From the NCBI GenBank assembly GCA_900291925.1, contig UWYS01000019.1:186001-250000 (forward strand): a stretch of DNA of 64,000 bases, written 5' to 3'. The first letter of the stretch is position 1; each line of letters opens with the position of its first letter. This document shows positions 1 through 12,273 of the stretch, piece after piece. Under the pieces are notes generated by a model. The model did no database searches and was not told the DNA's origin. It saw nothing but the letters and a program-made list of their open reading frames with translations. The translations under genes were made by a program, and so were the position numbers. The DNA comes from Thecaphora thlaspeos. Taxonomy: Eukaryota; Basidiomycota; Ustilaginomycetes; Urocystidales; Glomosporiaceae.

Positions 1-1
1 A

Positions 2-130
2 AGACAAACTCCTAGCGTCGCTGCATTGAGCAAAGCCGCGGCGGCCGTCAGGACGGAAGAACCATCCACATCCACCGTCACCTCGTCTGTACCTAGAGGC
101 GCAACGGCGACGTCTAGGGGCGTTTTTTGA
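2..130 (+). CDS. possible C-terminal fragment of a gene entering from the left edge
   Basis: The frame starting at base 2 is open for 42 codons and closes with TGA at 128-130. The translation is rich in Ser, Thr, Ala and Pro, like a disordered protein tail (it begins RQTPSVAALSKAAAA). No domain is visible and the upstream part lies outside the window. It could equally be chance, since open frames are frequent in GC-rich DNA. The inference rests only on composition and the open frame at the edge. Confidence 0.25.
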   Translation, partial: RQTPSVAALSKAAAAVRTEEPSTSTVTSSVPRGATATSRGVF

Positions 131-523
131 GCTTCTCATCGTATGGTAGAGAGTCGTCGTCGTCACGGACGTATCGGACCTTTTGTGGTCTCCTCGATGG
201 CAATATTCAGGGATGAATGGATCGAATATGGTTTCATCTCATCCGGAATACACTGAGAGGAACATGGAGGAACACGAAATCATCACGACACAGTACTCGG
301 CGATAGGAGCGGGAGCGGGAGAGCTTGAAAAGGACGGGACGCGCGAACCGAGCAGCTAGAAAGAAATAACATCGTCGTACCATCGTTGAGGCGGATGCGT
401 TGAGCGGTGATGATCAGAGCAGGGGAACTGCCGGGGGGTGGGGAAGGGGGACGGGGGGTGCGCTTGTGTGTGTGATTGCGCCACTCACTTTCTTCCTCTC
501 CGCCGGCCCAGCCAGACCCTCTC
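131..523. other. intergenic, nothing recognised
   Basis: This stretch lies between the possible left-edge fragment and the stop codon of eIF5. It probably holds the 3' untranslated regions of both. No conserved frame, RNA gene or repeat was seen. Confidence 0.5.
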
Positions 524-1789
524 TCAGAGGTCGTCGAGGTCACTGTCATCCTCCTCTTCGGCCTTCTTTCCCTTTCCGTTGGCGCCAGCCTCGCCCTCGG
601 TTTCCTCGTCATCCTCATCATCGTCATCGCTTTCGGCCTGGTCGAGCCACTCGAGGAAGGGTGCGGCGGCGCGGCGCACCTTCTTGGAGGTCTCCTTGTC
701 GACGTACTTCTTGCTGACGTGCGTTCCCCAGCTCTTGATAAAGTCCTCCTCGATCACGTCGATCTGGTAGAGCTGCATCAGCATCTTGGGCACATCGTTG
801 GGTACCAGCGAAGGGTACTGGACGCCCGCCAGACGCTCGATGCCGCCCATTAGCGACTTCTGGTGTTTTTCGCTCGTCACCATCTTGACGAGCACGGCGG
901 CGTACTTGTCAATCTCCTGCGCCGCGTCCTCGGTCAGCAGGCCCTGGACCAGCACCTGAACCGCCTTGTGCTTCTTCTCGATCCCGAGCTCCTGCGCCTT
1001 CTTGTACACCTCGGCGGGCGTCGCCTCGCGTCCCTCTTCGCCGCCCTTGCGGTTGGCCAGCAGCCACTGGCCGTAGATGCCATAGGGGCTCTCCTCGTCC
1101 TCTTCGTCGTCATCGTCGCCGAGCACGAGCGACGCCTTCATGTTGCCCTCGAGCGCCTTGACACGCGCGGCGACCGCCTCCTCGCTCGTGTCGACCGACC
1201 AGTCGTCGTCGCCATCAGCGGCACGCTGCTCGGCTGTCGGGATATCGGCCGCCTCGGCCTGGATGCGCTTGGTCAGCTCGTCGTCGCTGCCATCGCCAGC
1301 GTCCTGGCCGCCGGCCTTTCCGGCGCCCTTTGTGCCCTTGGCCTTCTTGGGGGGCGGGTGCTTGATGATGAAGGTGGTGAGCTTGTGCTTCATGTCGACG
1401 CCGGTGCGCTTGCCGCAGGCCTTGCAGTCGCGCAGGACGTCGCGCGTCTTTGTGATCTTGAGGGCCGTCTCGGGGTTCTTGCAGCTACCGCAGAGGACAA
1501 ACTTGTCGATGAAGCCGTCCAGCAGCTCGCGGAGGCGCGGGGCCTCGTGTGCGCCGTTGACAATGTAGCGGTCGGTCTTGTCGTCGAAGCTGGTCTGGGC
1601 GCCTAGCTCGAAGCCGAAGAACTTGGTTGGATAGGTGGGCGGACGGCTGAGCGAGCGGGCAATCTCAGACATGTTTGGAATGACGGTCTTGATGCCGTTG
1701 CCGCGGCCCTCGATCTTTGTCTGGAGGAGCGGCATGCGGTAGCGGTAGAACTTGTCCTGGACATCGCGTCGAATGTTGACGACGGCCAT
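524..1789 (-). CDS. TIF5: eukaryotic translation initiation factor 5 (eIF5)
   Basis: Single-exon gene of 421 aa. eIF5 is the GTPase-activating protein for eIF2 in the 43S pre-initiation complex and acts in the cytosol at start-codon recognition. The N-terminus carries the family signature around FYRYRMP; the Arg in it (R16) corresponds to the GAP arginine finger of human eIF5 (R15). A zinc ribbon follows with Cys at about 100, 103, 122 and 125. The middle is charged and low complexity (KKAKGTKGAGKAGG). The C-terminal W2/MIF4G-like region ends in an acidic tail (DDDDEDDEETEG and EEEDDSDLDDL), which in other species binds eIF2-beta and eIF3. The start ATG lies in a good context (GCCATGGCC) and the length matches yeast and human eIF5. 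It is transcribed divergently from the Lon gene. Confidence 0.96.
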   Translation of the reverse strand: MAVVNIRRDVQDKFYRYRMPLLQTKIEGRGNGIKTVIPNMSEIARSLSRPPTYPTKFFGFELGAQTSFDDKTDRYIVNGAHEAPRLRELLDGFIDKFVLCGSCKNPETALKITKTRDVLRDCKACGKRTGVDMKHKLTTFIIKHPPPKKAKGTKGAGKAGGQDAGDGSDDELTKRIQAEAADIPTAEQRAADGDDDWSVDTSEEAVAARVKALEGNMKASLVLGDDDDEEDEESPYGIYGQWLLANRKGGEEGREATPAEVYKKAQELGIEKKHKAVQVLVQGLLTEDAAQEIDKYAAVLVKMVTSEKHQKSLMGGIERLAGVQYPSLVPNDVPKMLMQLYQIDVIEEDFIKSWGTHVSKKYVDKETSKKVRRAAAPFLEWLDQAESDDDDEDDEETEGEAGANGKGKKAEEEDDSDLDDL

Positions 1790-2937
1790 GGCTGCAGCTA
1801 GGGAGAGAGATCGCCGAATAGCTATATGGGCTTGCCGGCGGTGGATGACTTGATGGTAGCGAAGGAGGAGGGCGGAAGGCGCTGTGCTGTTACGGCAAGC
1901 TGCTCGAGTGTTGGACCGAGAAGCCTGTTGCGCCTGTATCGACGATATCGTAGATGATGGCAGCGGTGGTGGCGGCAGGAGTGGTCGCGTGTAGGTTGAA
2001 AGAGACCTGTATCGACAGGCGAGGATTTGAACTGCGCTCAGGTGGCTTGATGCTGGTAGTGAGGCACGGGATTCGGATAGGGTGGTTTGGCTCTACGGGC
2101 AATGGGGGAGTTTACGATCGGATGAGGTATGGTGGTGAATGCCTTTTCGGACATAAACGACGAGACTCGGCTTGCTGGACTGTCGGGTGAGGTTGGGTAG
2201 AAGCGTAGGTGGAAGCTGTGTAGAAGAACGACGAAATAGAGGACGAGACGAGGGCGTGGCGGCAGAGATGTGCACAAAGGCGATGAGAGGGGTGGCGGTG
2301 GTTGACACGAGCGCAGCGGTCGTTTGACGAGGGCAGGCGGTAATTGTGTGCTAGTCTGCTAGGAAGCGGAAAACGAGCGAGGGGCGGGGATGGTGGTGGT
2401 GGCGGTGGCGGGGGCGGTGGCGGTGGCGACCGTGGTTTGGGACAAAGGCGTGTGTTGGTTGGCTTGGCTGTGTGGCCTGGCTCGGCCGGCTTGGCTGGTT
2501 GGCGCTGAGGCCGCGTTTTTGCTTTTATTCGTGCCCGTTCTGCGTCGAGGCGCTGCACTGGCTTTCGGACGGATGAGAGCTGGCATGATGGAACGGATCC
2601 GGGGAGGTGGGCAGTGGGCAATTTCACGTGACCGCCGCCGGGCTTACCTACATAGGCCAACTGCTTTTGGGCGGGCGCGTGACCTCCACCCGTGTGCTGT
2701 GCGCCCCCGCCCCCACACCATCTGTGCTGTGCTGTGCTGTGCTGTGCTGTGCTGAGCTGTGCTGAGCTGTGCTGAGCTGTGCTGAGCTGAGCTGAGCTGA
2801 GCGCAGCCATGCCATCCCGCCGCCACCTTCCAACCTCCATCACCACCCTCTACCTACAACACGCGCCTCACCCTTCTCGCTACAGTACGGCCGTCCTACA
2901 CCCTCTCTACATCCGCTTGCCCGCACCATCTATCACC
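1790..2937. promoter_or_regulatory. divergent promoter region between eIF5 and Lon
   Basis: About 1.1 kb separates the two start codons. It holds a palindromic E-box (TCACGTGA, 2624-2631), a G/C-rich GGTGGC-type low-complexity patch near 2390-2430, and a pentanucleotide repeat directly upstream of Lon (listed separately). No conserved reading frame was recognised. The regulatory meaning of the E-box is inference. Confidence 0.4.
2722..2801. repeat. pentanucleotide microsatellite GCTGT/GCTGA
   Basis: Sixteen or so tandem 5-bp units, first GCTGT, then alternating GCTGT and GCTGA, ending in pure GCTGA. The tract lies 140-215 bp upstream of the preferred Lon start codon, in its promoter or leader. 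The graded change from one unit to the other suggests expansion from two neighbouring variants. Confidence 0.95.
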
Positions 2938-5900
2938 ATGAACGCCTCAATCTCGATCCTGGATCGCATTCCCGTCCTCCCGCTCCCCTATCCGCTTATC
3001 CTCCATCCAAAGCTCGTCTTCTCCATCAACATTTCCTACGCCCACTCGCTTAGCCTTCTCAACGTCGCCCTCCAGTTCTCCGTGCCAAATGCAGACGCAA
3101 GCACCCACACGCCCCGCTCCAGACCATCCGTCTCGCCTTCGTCTTCCTCCCTATCCGATGCCACCCGGCCCATCATTATCGCCTGTGTTCCCACCGTAAA
3201 GGCGCCCTACGGCACCCAGTCGGCAGACAAGAATGCCGTCAAGACCACCTCGCCCGCCCTGCCCCCCATCCACGACCCGGCCAGCCACCCGACGAAGCGC
3301 AGTGGTGCCGACCAGGAGGACCTCGACGCTCGTGTAAAGATCAACGACCTCTTCGATTGGGGTTGCGCCGCTCGCCTCGTCCGCCTCACACGCAACCCGC
3401 AGAACCAGACCTGTACGCTCGTCGTCTCGGGCCTGACGCGCGTCCGCATCGACCGCTGGCTCTCGGTGCGCGCCCCGCTTACCGCCACCAGCCTCGACCC
3501 AAAGAGCAATTTTGCCATCCCAGACGTCCCTGTCCCGCTCGCCGCCGCCACGCCGTTTGTCGACGATGGGGCTTGGCCCACCTTCCCCGAGGCGGCGCCC
3601 GGCGAGATCGACCTCGTTGTCCGCCTCAAGAAGGTCTCGACCGAGCTCATCGACGCAATCGCACACCTCACCCTCCCTGCCAGCGGTGATGCAGAGTCGC
3701 GCGACCCCAGCCCCATGGTCGGACCAGGCCTGCCGCTCATGCCGTCGAGCCTGCTCAAGAAGCTGCGCGCCTTTGTCCGCGACTGCCGCGAGTCGCAAGC
3801 CGGCCTCCTCGCCGATGTCATCGTCGGCACGCTCGGAGGAGCCTGCGAGTGGTCGGAGCGCGTCGGCATCCTCGGCGAGTGGGACCAAAAGGAGCGCGTC
3901 CGCCACACGATCGCCGTCGTGGCCGAGGGTGCGAAGCGCGTCAAGCTAGCACGCGAGCTGCTCGTCGCCCTCGCCTCGCCGCTCAATGCCAGCAACAAGG
4001 AAAAGGTGATCCGCTCCCAGCTCGAGGCGCTCCTCATCCAGTTGGCTGCGCTCAATCAAGGCGTGGCGGCCAAGATTGCATCGGCCGGCTTCGACGGCGG
4101 CAGCAATCACAACGGAAACCCTCCGACCAACGGGAACGGCACCGGCAAGCTTGGCAACGGCATTATCACGATCCGAGGGCCCATTCGTCGAAGCGGAGGC
4201 GGCGATGCTGCTCCTCCTCGTAGCGGCGGCGGTGGCGGCAGCGGCAGCGGATCGGGGGGACCGAACGCCAACGACGAGGACGAGGATGAGGTCGCCAAGC
4301 TGGCCATGAAGCTCGAGGAGACGAGGCTCAGCCCGGAGGCGCGCAAGGCCTGCGACAAGGAGCTCAAGCGCCTCGCCCGGATTCCGGCGCAGAGCGTCGA
4401 GCGTGGCGTTGTCATCACCTACCTCGAGATCATGTCCGAGCTGCCGTGGGAGAGGATCACGGCCGATCTGCCTGCCAAGGGCAAGGGCAGGGGCAAGGGC
4501 GAGACCGCCCTCGTCCGCAGCGACGACGCCCAGGCACCACATCGACCGCAGCAGCAGCAGGAAGAGGGCATTGTGGACCGGGCCCGACGCATCCTGGACG
4601 AGGACCATTTTGGCCTGGAAAAGGTCAAGAAGCGGCTTGTCGAGTACCTAGCCGTGCTGGAGCTCAAGACGGAGCAAGCGCGCGAGCGCGTCGAGGTCGA
4701 AGAGGCAGAGGAGCATCGACGGCTCGACGACAAGCACCGCGCGACGCCCACGTCGCCGACCGAAGACGCCGTGTCGTCGTCGTCGTCGTCGTCGACGGCC
4801 ACGGAGGGTCCCGGCACCGTGGGCACCGGTGCAGCAGACGCCCTGGCCGACGACAACGAAGATGGCGACGACGATGACGCTCGGCTTCAGGGCCCCTCGA
4901 AGGAGGAAGACGACGGCGAGGCGCTGCGGAGGCGCAACGAGAAGCTCCGCGTCGTCGACAAGGGTCCCATCCTGCTGCTCGTTGGCCCTCCGGGCACGGG
5001 CAAGACGTCAATCGCCAAGTCGCTCGCCTCGGCGCTCCAGCGGCCTTTTACGCGTCTCTCGCTCGGCGGCGTCCGCGACGAGGCCGAGATCCGCGGTCAC
5101 CGTAGGACGTACGTCGGCGCGATGCCCGGCTCGATTGTCTCGTCGCTGCGCAAGGTCGGTGTCTCGGACCCCGTCGTACTGCTCGACGAGGTCGATAAGC
5201 TCGGCAGCGGCAACGGCCTCCACGGCGACCCGATGGCGGCGATGCTCGAGGTGCTCGACCCGGAGCAGAACCATACCTTTAGCGACCACTACATCAACGT
5301 CCCCATCGACCTGAGCCGCGTCCTCTTCATCGTGACGGCCAACACGCTCGACACAATCTCGCCGCCACTGCTGGACCGCACCGAGGTGATCCACATCTCG
5401 GGCTACACGCACGACGAGAAGACGGCCATTGCGCGACAGTACCTCCTGCCCAAGCAGATCAAGGCGCAGGGCCTGCAGCCGGCCGACCTTGACGTATCGG
5501 ACGAGGTGCTGCTCAAGATCGCCACCAGCTACACGCGCGAGGCCGGCGTGCGAACGCTCGAGCGCGAGGTGGGTGCGCTGGCGCGGGGCAAGGCCGTCGA
5601 GTACGCGCAGGCCAAGAAGGGCACTCTGAGGGATGAGCGGGGCGAGCGGATCGCCTACGACCCGGTCGTCAAGCTCGAGGATCTCGAGAGGTACCTCGGG
5701 CCCGAGACGTACGAGCCCGAGGTGGCCGAGACCGAGACGCGCCGCCCGGGCGTCTCGACGGGGCTTGCCTACCAGGGCTCGGGCAGCGGCGGGATCCTGC
5801 ACATCGAATCGCTCCTGCTGCCGCCCGGAGGTGGCAACCTCAAGCTGACGGGCTCGCTGGGCGACGTGATCCGCGAGTCGGCCGAGCTGGCCTTCTCCTG

Positions 5901-6408
5901 GGTCAAGGCCAACGCCTTCCAGCTGGGCATCGTAAAGACGCGCGACTCGGAGTTCCCGCGCAACGACGTCCACCTCCACCTGCCCTCTGGCTCGATCCCC
6001 AAGGACGGTCCCTCGGCCGGGGTGGCGATGACGTGTGCGCTCGTCAGTCTGTTTACCAAGACGCCGCTCTCGCCCTACCTGGCCATGACGGGCGAGACGA
6101 CGCTGCGGGGCGTGGTGATGCCAGTCGGGGGGATGCGTGAGAAGCTGACGGGAGCTTCGCGAGCGGGGATCCGCAAGGTGCTGCTACCACACCGGAACAG
6201 GAAGGACGTCGAGGCGGACCTGCCGAAGAAGGTGAGGGAGCAGCTCGAGATCAAGTACGTCAGGACGGTGTGGGAGGCCATGGAGGCGGCGTTTGGAGTA
6301 CAGCTGTTTGAGAATGCCGCCATGGCACTCGAGGCTAGCGGATACGGAGACGAGGGGATCAGGGAAGGTAGGAGGTTGATGCGTGACGTGGTCGACTCTA
6401 GGCTGTAG
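2938..6408 (+). CDS. ATP-dependent Lon protease, peroxisomal type
   Basis: Single exon, 1,156 aa from the preferred ATG (CACCATGA context); an in-frame ATG at 2809 would add 43 residues but lies in the repeat-flanking leader. Lon degrades misfolded or oxidised matrix proteins. Domains in order: Lon N-terminal substrate-binding region ([18 protein letters not shown]), a long Gly/Ser and acidic insert, the AAA+ module with Walker [10 protein letters not shown] (about 682-690) and Walker [12 protein letters not shown], then the serine protease domain with S1026 in GPSAGVAM and K1069 in GGMREKL. The spacing of 43 between Ser and Lys equals that of E. coli Lon. The protein ends in Ser-Arg-Leu, a PTS1-like signal, and no mitochondrial presequence is evident, so peroxisomal targeting is inferred rather than the mitochondrial Pim1 role. 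Confidence 0.93.
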   Translation: MNASISILDRIPVLPLPYPLILHPKLVFSINISYAHSLSLLNVALQFSVPNADASTHTPRSRPSVSPSSSSLSDATRPIIIACVPTVKAPYGTQSADKNAVKTTSPALPPIHDPASHPTKRSGADQEDLDARVKINDLFDWGCAARLVRLTRNPQNQTCTLVVSGLTRVRIDRWLSVRAPLTATSLDPKSNFAIPDVPVPLAAATPFVDDGAWPTFPEAAPGEIDLVVRLKKVSTELIDAIAHLTLPASGDAESRDPSPMVGPGLPLMPSSLLKKLRAFVRDCRESQAGLLADVIVGTLGGACEWSERVGILGEWDQKERVRHTIAVVAEGAKRVKLARELLVALASPLNASNKEKVIRSQLEALLIQLAALNQGVAAKIASAGFDGGSNHNGNPPTNGNGTGKLGNGIITIRGPIRRSGGGDAAPPRSGGGGGSGSGSGGPNANDEDEDEVAKLAMKLEETRLSPEARKACDKELKRLARIPAQSVERGVVITYLEIMSELPWERITADLPAKGKGRGKGETALVRSDDAQAPHRPQQQQEEGIVDRARRILDEDHFGLEKVKKRLVEYLAVLELKTEQARERVEVEEAEEHRRLDDKHRATPTSPTEDAVSSSSSSSTATEGPGTVGTGAADALADDNEDGDDDDARLQGPSKEEDDGEALRRRNEKLRVVDKGPILLLVGPPGTGKTSIAKSLASALQRPFTRLSLGGVRDEAEIRGHRRTYVGAMPGSIVSSLRKVGVSDPVVLLDEVDKLGSGNGLHGDPMAAMLEVLDPEQNHTFSDHYINVPIDLSRVLFIVTANTLDTISPPLLDRTEVIHISGYTHDEKTAIARQYLLPKQIKAQGLQPADLDVSDEVLLKIATSYTREAGVRTLEREVGALARGKAVEYAQAKKGTLRDERGERIAYDPVVKLEDLERYLGPETYEPEVAETETRRPGVSTGLAYQGSGSGGILHIESLLLPPGGGNLKLTGSLGDVIRESAELAFSWVKANAFQLGIVKTRDSEFPRNDVHLHLPSGSIPKDGPSAGVAMTCALVSLFTKTPLSPYLAMTGETTLRGVVMPVGGMREKLTGASRAGIRKVLLPHRNRKDVEADLPKKVREQLEIKYVRTVWEAMEAAFGVQLFENAAMALEASGYGDEGIREGRRLMRDVVDSRL

Positions 6409-6862
6409 ATGATGGGGTAAGGTGTAGTTCTGTTGGTTAGAGTTTTTGATCCTTTGTTTTCGTCTCTCTGTCTCTGCTCTGTCGTGCGGCGCTCCGACGT
6501 CGCTGCAGCCCAACCCGGTTCTTTTCTTCTCCTACTCACCTACGCTTTGTTGTTCTGTATCCTATGTTGTAACGCTATCTCTTGTTCCGATTTGACCCGA
6601 CCCGACCCGACTGACTGACTGACTGACTGGGGGGGTGAAAAGGAACCATGCACTGCGCGTACCGCACCATAGCCAATCGCATGAAGAAAGTCGAATTGTA
6701 ACAAGGCTAGACGAAGAGATCGGAACGAGACGTGAAAAGGGAGGGAAGACAAGCAGTTGATGCGGAGATGGACGACGCTTTTTCTGTTTCTTTTGTAGAG
6801 GAGTGGCGAAGAGGGATGGAGCAGCAGAGAGAGGCAAGGAAGCAAGCAAGGACCGACGGGGA
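6409..6862. other. convergent 3' region, no gene
   Basis: This stretch lies between the stop codons of Lon (+) and VTC1 (-). It is T-rich after the Lon stop, as expected of a 3' UTR, and holds a short GACCC/CTGA simple repeat at about 6592-6630. Nothing else was recognised. Confidence 0.5.
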
Positions 6863-7547
6863 CTAGGCGTAGAACCTAAGGATGAAATTGACCGTTACGG
6901 CGATGACGAGCATGATGGAGAGCATTGTAGGGCCTAGATGTTTGAGGGGGGGTTAGTATCTTCATAAAGAAAAAAGCAAGGGAGGAAGCAAGAAAGGAGG
7001 GACGTACCGAGTCGATCATCATAAGGACCGGAACCGCGGTTTCGAATGGCCTTGGCGCGCCAGTGATATGTCACGAGGGCGTAGATCATGATTGCCATTG
7101 CTGTGTGATGAGATGAGTTGGGGGAGGGGGAATGAAACGGGAAGGCGGAGTGAGCAGCGGAAATCCTCCCTACGCCAGCGCATCGTGTATGGCAGCAACA
7201 AGGATGCCGTGAGCCATACACGGCGCGATGGAAGCTCACCGACAAAGGAAAACATGGCAGCGCTAACTCTTCCGATCTTGTCACCAAAGTTGAGCAGACC
7301 GGCGGCGAGCGCCGAGAGAGTGACGGTGAAGTTGAGCCATGACAGGACTGCGGCGTCGGCATGGATGCAAGCAAGGGAAGAGGGGGAGGGGGAGGGGAAG
7401 GGTGAGGGTTTGCCGTTGGCGAGGAAGGGAGGAGGGTGGGGACGACGTACAGGTTCGTTCGTTTGCGAAAAAGACCTTGGGCTCGACGCGGACGGGTAGG
7501 GCGATACGCTTGCCCGCTGTGCGTTGGAGAAGTGGTTGGGTGGACAT
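6863..7547 (-). CDS. VTC1: vacuolar transporter chaperone VTC1 (polyphosphate polymerase complex subunit)
   Basis: Four exons on the minus strand: 7547-7451, 7347-7240, 7100-7008 and 6933-6863, all with GT-AG introns and compatible phases, giving 122 aa (yeast Vtc1 is 129). It is the small membrane subunit of the VTC complex that makes and translocates inorganic polyphosphate into the vacuole. The N-terminus ([20 protein letters not shown], then [19 protein letters not shown]) and the later segments [30 protein letters not shown] and VNFILRFY match the DUF202/VTC1 pattern. Three transmembrane helices are visible. The gene is easily missed because no exon exceeds 108 bp. Upstream lie a 34-bp tandem repeat and, further away, a CACGTG site. 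Confidence 0.93.
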
Positions 7548-7622
7548 TGCGAGGAGGTGGCGATGGAGGCGATGGCGCTGCATGCAGATGTGGATGGTGG
7601 AGCAAGTGCAAAGGCGTTTGTT

Positions 7623-7768
7623 GCGCTCGACGGAAGCCGGGAGTGGACTCAAACTGGCGCTCGACGGAAGCCGGGAGTGGACTCAAACTCGCCCTCGACG
7701 GAAGCCGGGAGTGGACTCAAACTGGCGCTCGACGGGAGCCGGGAGTGGACTCAAACTGGCGCTCGACG
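7623..7768. repeat. 34-bp tandem repeat, about 4.3 copies
   Basis: Units start at 7623, 7657, 7691, 7725 and 7759 (the last is partial). The core is CTCGACGGAAGCCGGGAGTG followed by GACTCAAACT. Copies differ at only one or two positions. The period is not a multiple of three, so the repeat is not coding in a simple sense. It starts 76 bp upstream of the VTC1 ATG and therefore lies in its promoter or 5' leader. Confidence 0.95.
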
Positions 7769-8095
7769 TTGCTGTGGGAACGTGCAGTGCGCAAACGCTC
7801 GAACTGCGCAATACCTTTTAATCCTCAATTAGCCTAGCGCGAGAAGGGCACGGCGCGCTGCAGCTAACAACTACCTACTCGACACTTCTGTAGCCTTGTA
7901 ACAGTAGCGGCTTCACAGCGCATGCAGATGAGGCATGTATGCACGGCTACCCTGACCATGGCAAGTCGCTACAGCATGGTGGATGGTGTCGGTGCGTGGT
8001 GCGGGTCCAGGATGAAAGCACAGAGGTGGGAAAAGGATCAGTGCGCCCCCCTGCTGCGAGCAGAACGACCGATCCGCAATGGCGCAAAGGCGTCG

Positions 8096-8101
8096 CACGT
8101 G
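8096..8101. promoter_or_regulatory. CACGTG site upstream of VTC1
   Basis: A GCACGTGC octamer sits about 550 bp upstream of the VTC1 start and about 90 bp downstream of the COX14-like stop. In budding yeast VTC1 is controlled by the phosphate regulator Pho4 through CACGTG. A 6-mer occurs by chance roughly 15 times in 64 kb, so the link is only suggestive. Confidence 0.2.
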
Positions 8102-8191
8102 CGGTCCCCTTGCCGGCATGCCGCTTCCGCGCATCGTCGAGTCTGGTTCGGCCTGGTTCGGCCACCTTGAGCTGCGCTTCGCTGCCCGTCG

Positions 8192-8574
8192 CTAAGCCTC
8201 CTGCGCGGATCCGATGGCTGGTGCACCGACTGCTGCGTGGATCTGTTCCAAAGGCGGCAGAGCAACGGTGACGAAGGAAGAGAAAGATGTAAAATATGTA
8301 CAGGCACGCATAGCAGAGTGGGACGAGGAGAGGGTGCGACGTACGGCGCCGTCATCCCTCCTGCTCTTCCATACGGCTGCGGTGAGCCATAGACCCCACA
8401 TCTGTCGTTGTGAGGCGGAGAGGAACGCGGACGGGAGACGATGTAGCACTGACGCGGTGAGTGGCACGACGTCGAAAGTGGACGACAAACGGAGGCAAGC
8501 ACGGTCCAACTCACACCGAGACCGGCGAGACCTGTGACGGTGGCTCGGTGGGCTAGGTCGGCGAACTTGTACAT
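8192..8574 (-). CDS. small single-pass membrane protein, COX14-like
   Basis: Three tiny exons, 8574-8515, 8401-8345 and 8242-8192, with consensus donors (GTGAGT, GTACGT) and acceptors and all introns in phase 0, encode 55 aa. The protein starts MYKFADLAHRATVTGLAGLG and continues MWGLWLTAAVWKSRRDDGA, a single hydrophobic segment after an amphipathic N-terminus, with a polar tail. This resembles fungal Cox14-type factors that help assemble or regulate Cox1 in the mitochondrial inner membrane (pattern: A/DxxHRxTVxGLxGxxxxG). Family assignment is by pattern only. The clean splice phases and single open product support a real gene. Confidence 0.55.
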
Positions 8575-9606
8575 GGTGTTAGGGTAGAGTTTGCGTTGTC
8601 GGTCCGTTCAACGTGGCGGTGCGAGGCGGTGCGAGGCGCGGTGGACAAGACAAGGGCAATGCTGGGTCGTCGGCGTCGTCGGCGGTAGTAGTGTATATGT
8701 AGCGACGAGAATGAGGCTGCTGGCCGAGGCAAGCAAGAAATCAAGCAACAAGCGTGTCGAGGTTGGGAGGCGGCTTTCTCGGAGCCGCACTGCCGATGGG
8801 GGAGAAAGCGATGACCCGATGGGGGATTGCACGTTGCGCGGCGTGGGTTGAGTGAGTGGTACGTGCGCGGCGAAACGACGCTGATTGATAAGCGAGCGCC
8901 CTCTCCAAGAAGAAATCCAGGATGGATCACGTGCCGCGCACGGGCGTGGGCGTCTGGGCGGGCCGATGCACCGCCAGCGCAGCCTCTCCTTTCTTCCGTC
9001 TCTCCTCCATCATCTCCCCCTTCTTTGCCTCCCGATTCCCACCCTTGCGGCCTCGCCGCTTTGGGCCTTGAGCCCTCCCTCCCGCAATCCTGTGTCTCAT
9101 GCTCTGTTGTCTGCTCTTGCCTGCCTCTGCCGCGCGGTGTGTCGGCCAGCCGGGATTACAGCAACACTCGACCGCATCCATCACGTCATCCTCCACAGCG
9201 ATGTCGACATCCCCCCCCCCACGCCCGTCCCCGGCTTCCTCGTACCGTACATCCGACTACTCCCTCCTCGACTACAGTCCAACGCTCCGCCCATCCCCGC
9301 CCACGGTGCCCAGCCTAGCCGATGCCCCATGCGTGACAGGGCGCTCTTCCTGTGACAGAGAGTCGCACACGCCCACGCCATCGGCACTGCACGCCCTGTA
9401 CATACACCCTCCCGCCCCAGCCGGCCTCGTGAGCACGCAACAGTCGAGCCCCCTCTTCGCTTCCACCTTTCATCCAGCTATAAGATCTTCGTCGAGCATG
9501 GACAACTTCAAGCGGCCGCCGTCGTCGCCTTTGTCTCTTCTACCACAAGCCTCGCTCCTCGTCCTTTCCCAAGTCCTCCATCCCCAACCACCTCACGGCG
9601 CCCACC
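8575..9606. promoter_or_regulatory. divergent promoter between the COX14-like gene and the sulfhydrylase
   Basis: About 1 kb between start codons. A CACGTG at 8928-8933 is noteworthy because Cbf1/Met4-type regulation of sulfur genes uses this motif in yeast. A TATA-like CTATAAG at 9478-9484 lies about 125 bp before the sulfhydrylase ATG. The rest is CT-rich leader-like sequence with no recognised gene. Confidence 0.35.
9478..9484 (+). promoter_or_regulatory. TATA-like element of the sulfhydrylase gene
   Basis: CTATAAG about 125 bp upstream of the ATG at 9607, followed by a pyrimidine-rich leader. The position suits a fungal TATA box; function is inferred. Confidence 0.35.
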
Positions 9607-11349
<1,743 letters not shown>

Positions 11350-12273
11350 GAGAGGGGAGCAGGGTAGCGGTAGGAGATTTGTGGTAGGCGGAGGCAGCGC
11401 TGGGATATATACCAACAAGTCGAGACGAAACTAAGCTCCCTTTTCTTTTTTTTCCTCCGATGAAAGTGCCCTTGCGACCCAACGGCCGCTGCGACGTTCG
11501 TAACTCTTCAATGGGGAGATAGCTTGGAGATGATGGGTGAGAGAAGCTGTTTAGCTTAATGGAAAGGACGACGCTGTCGGCTCGACGAGGGCCGAAGCGG
11601 AACCCGCCTTGGCCTCCCACTATCTTGGTTCATCTTTCCGTTCCGTTCCCCCCACCTCGTAAGGTAGGACGCCACAATTTGGCTCCTTGCGCTCATGCGC
11701 CCGCCGTCGGCTGACCGATACGCCATGACATAGCTCAAACATGTCGGTCCATGTACCGCAGCGCCAGCAGTGTTTAGCGCGCAATACCACGCTACAGATG
11801 GGGCTGATGACACTACTCTCACTCACTGGATGTATTCATACGTGGGCGTCTCGTTTGGAATCCGTCGGCGTTGCGCTACCACCTCGCGCCGAGACGAGCA
11901 CCCTTCCGACGGAAGCAGCAGCCTCATCGTGTCGTGCTCGGAATTTCCTGAGACTGCTACACTGTGTGCGCCCGTTGTTGTGGCGCTACCAGGGTCAGAG
12001 GAATTCAGACGCCCACCCGTCAGAAGGCTGGAGAGGTAGGGTCGATACGTTTCCGACCCTGTAGCGATACCTGTCTGTCGTTTGAGAGGAGGGTGCGCGA
12101 GCAGGTTTTGTATAAGAACATCAGCGAAAACGACTTCCGTCCTCAACACTCCTGTCCATTCCTCAAGACACCACCGACATCTTCCATAGACACTAATTCC
12201 TTTCCACCCAAGGCGCCCATCACATCAACCCTCTCCTTCTCTCACACGATCGGCATCGACCAAGTCGAATCTA
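11350..12273. other. intergenic, nothing recognised
   Basis: 3' region of the sulfhydrylase and upstream region of the permease. GC content looks lower than in the flanking housekeeping genes. No conserved frame or RNA gene was seen. Confidence 0.45.

Noticed and set aside
2010..2090. GTTCAAATCC on the minus strand, possible tRNA
   Set aside because: The T-stem pairs poorly and no A box lies at the right distance.
2809..2937. Upstream ATG that would extend Lon by 43 residues
   Set aside because: The added residues are low in similarity to Lon proteins, and the ATG at 2938 has the better context and begins right at the conserved N-terminal domain.
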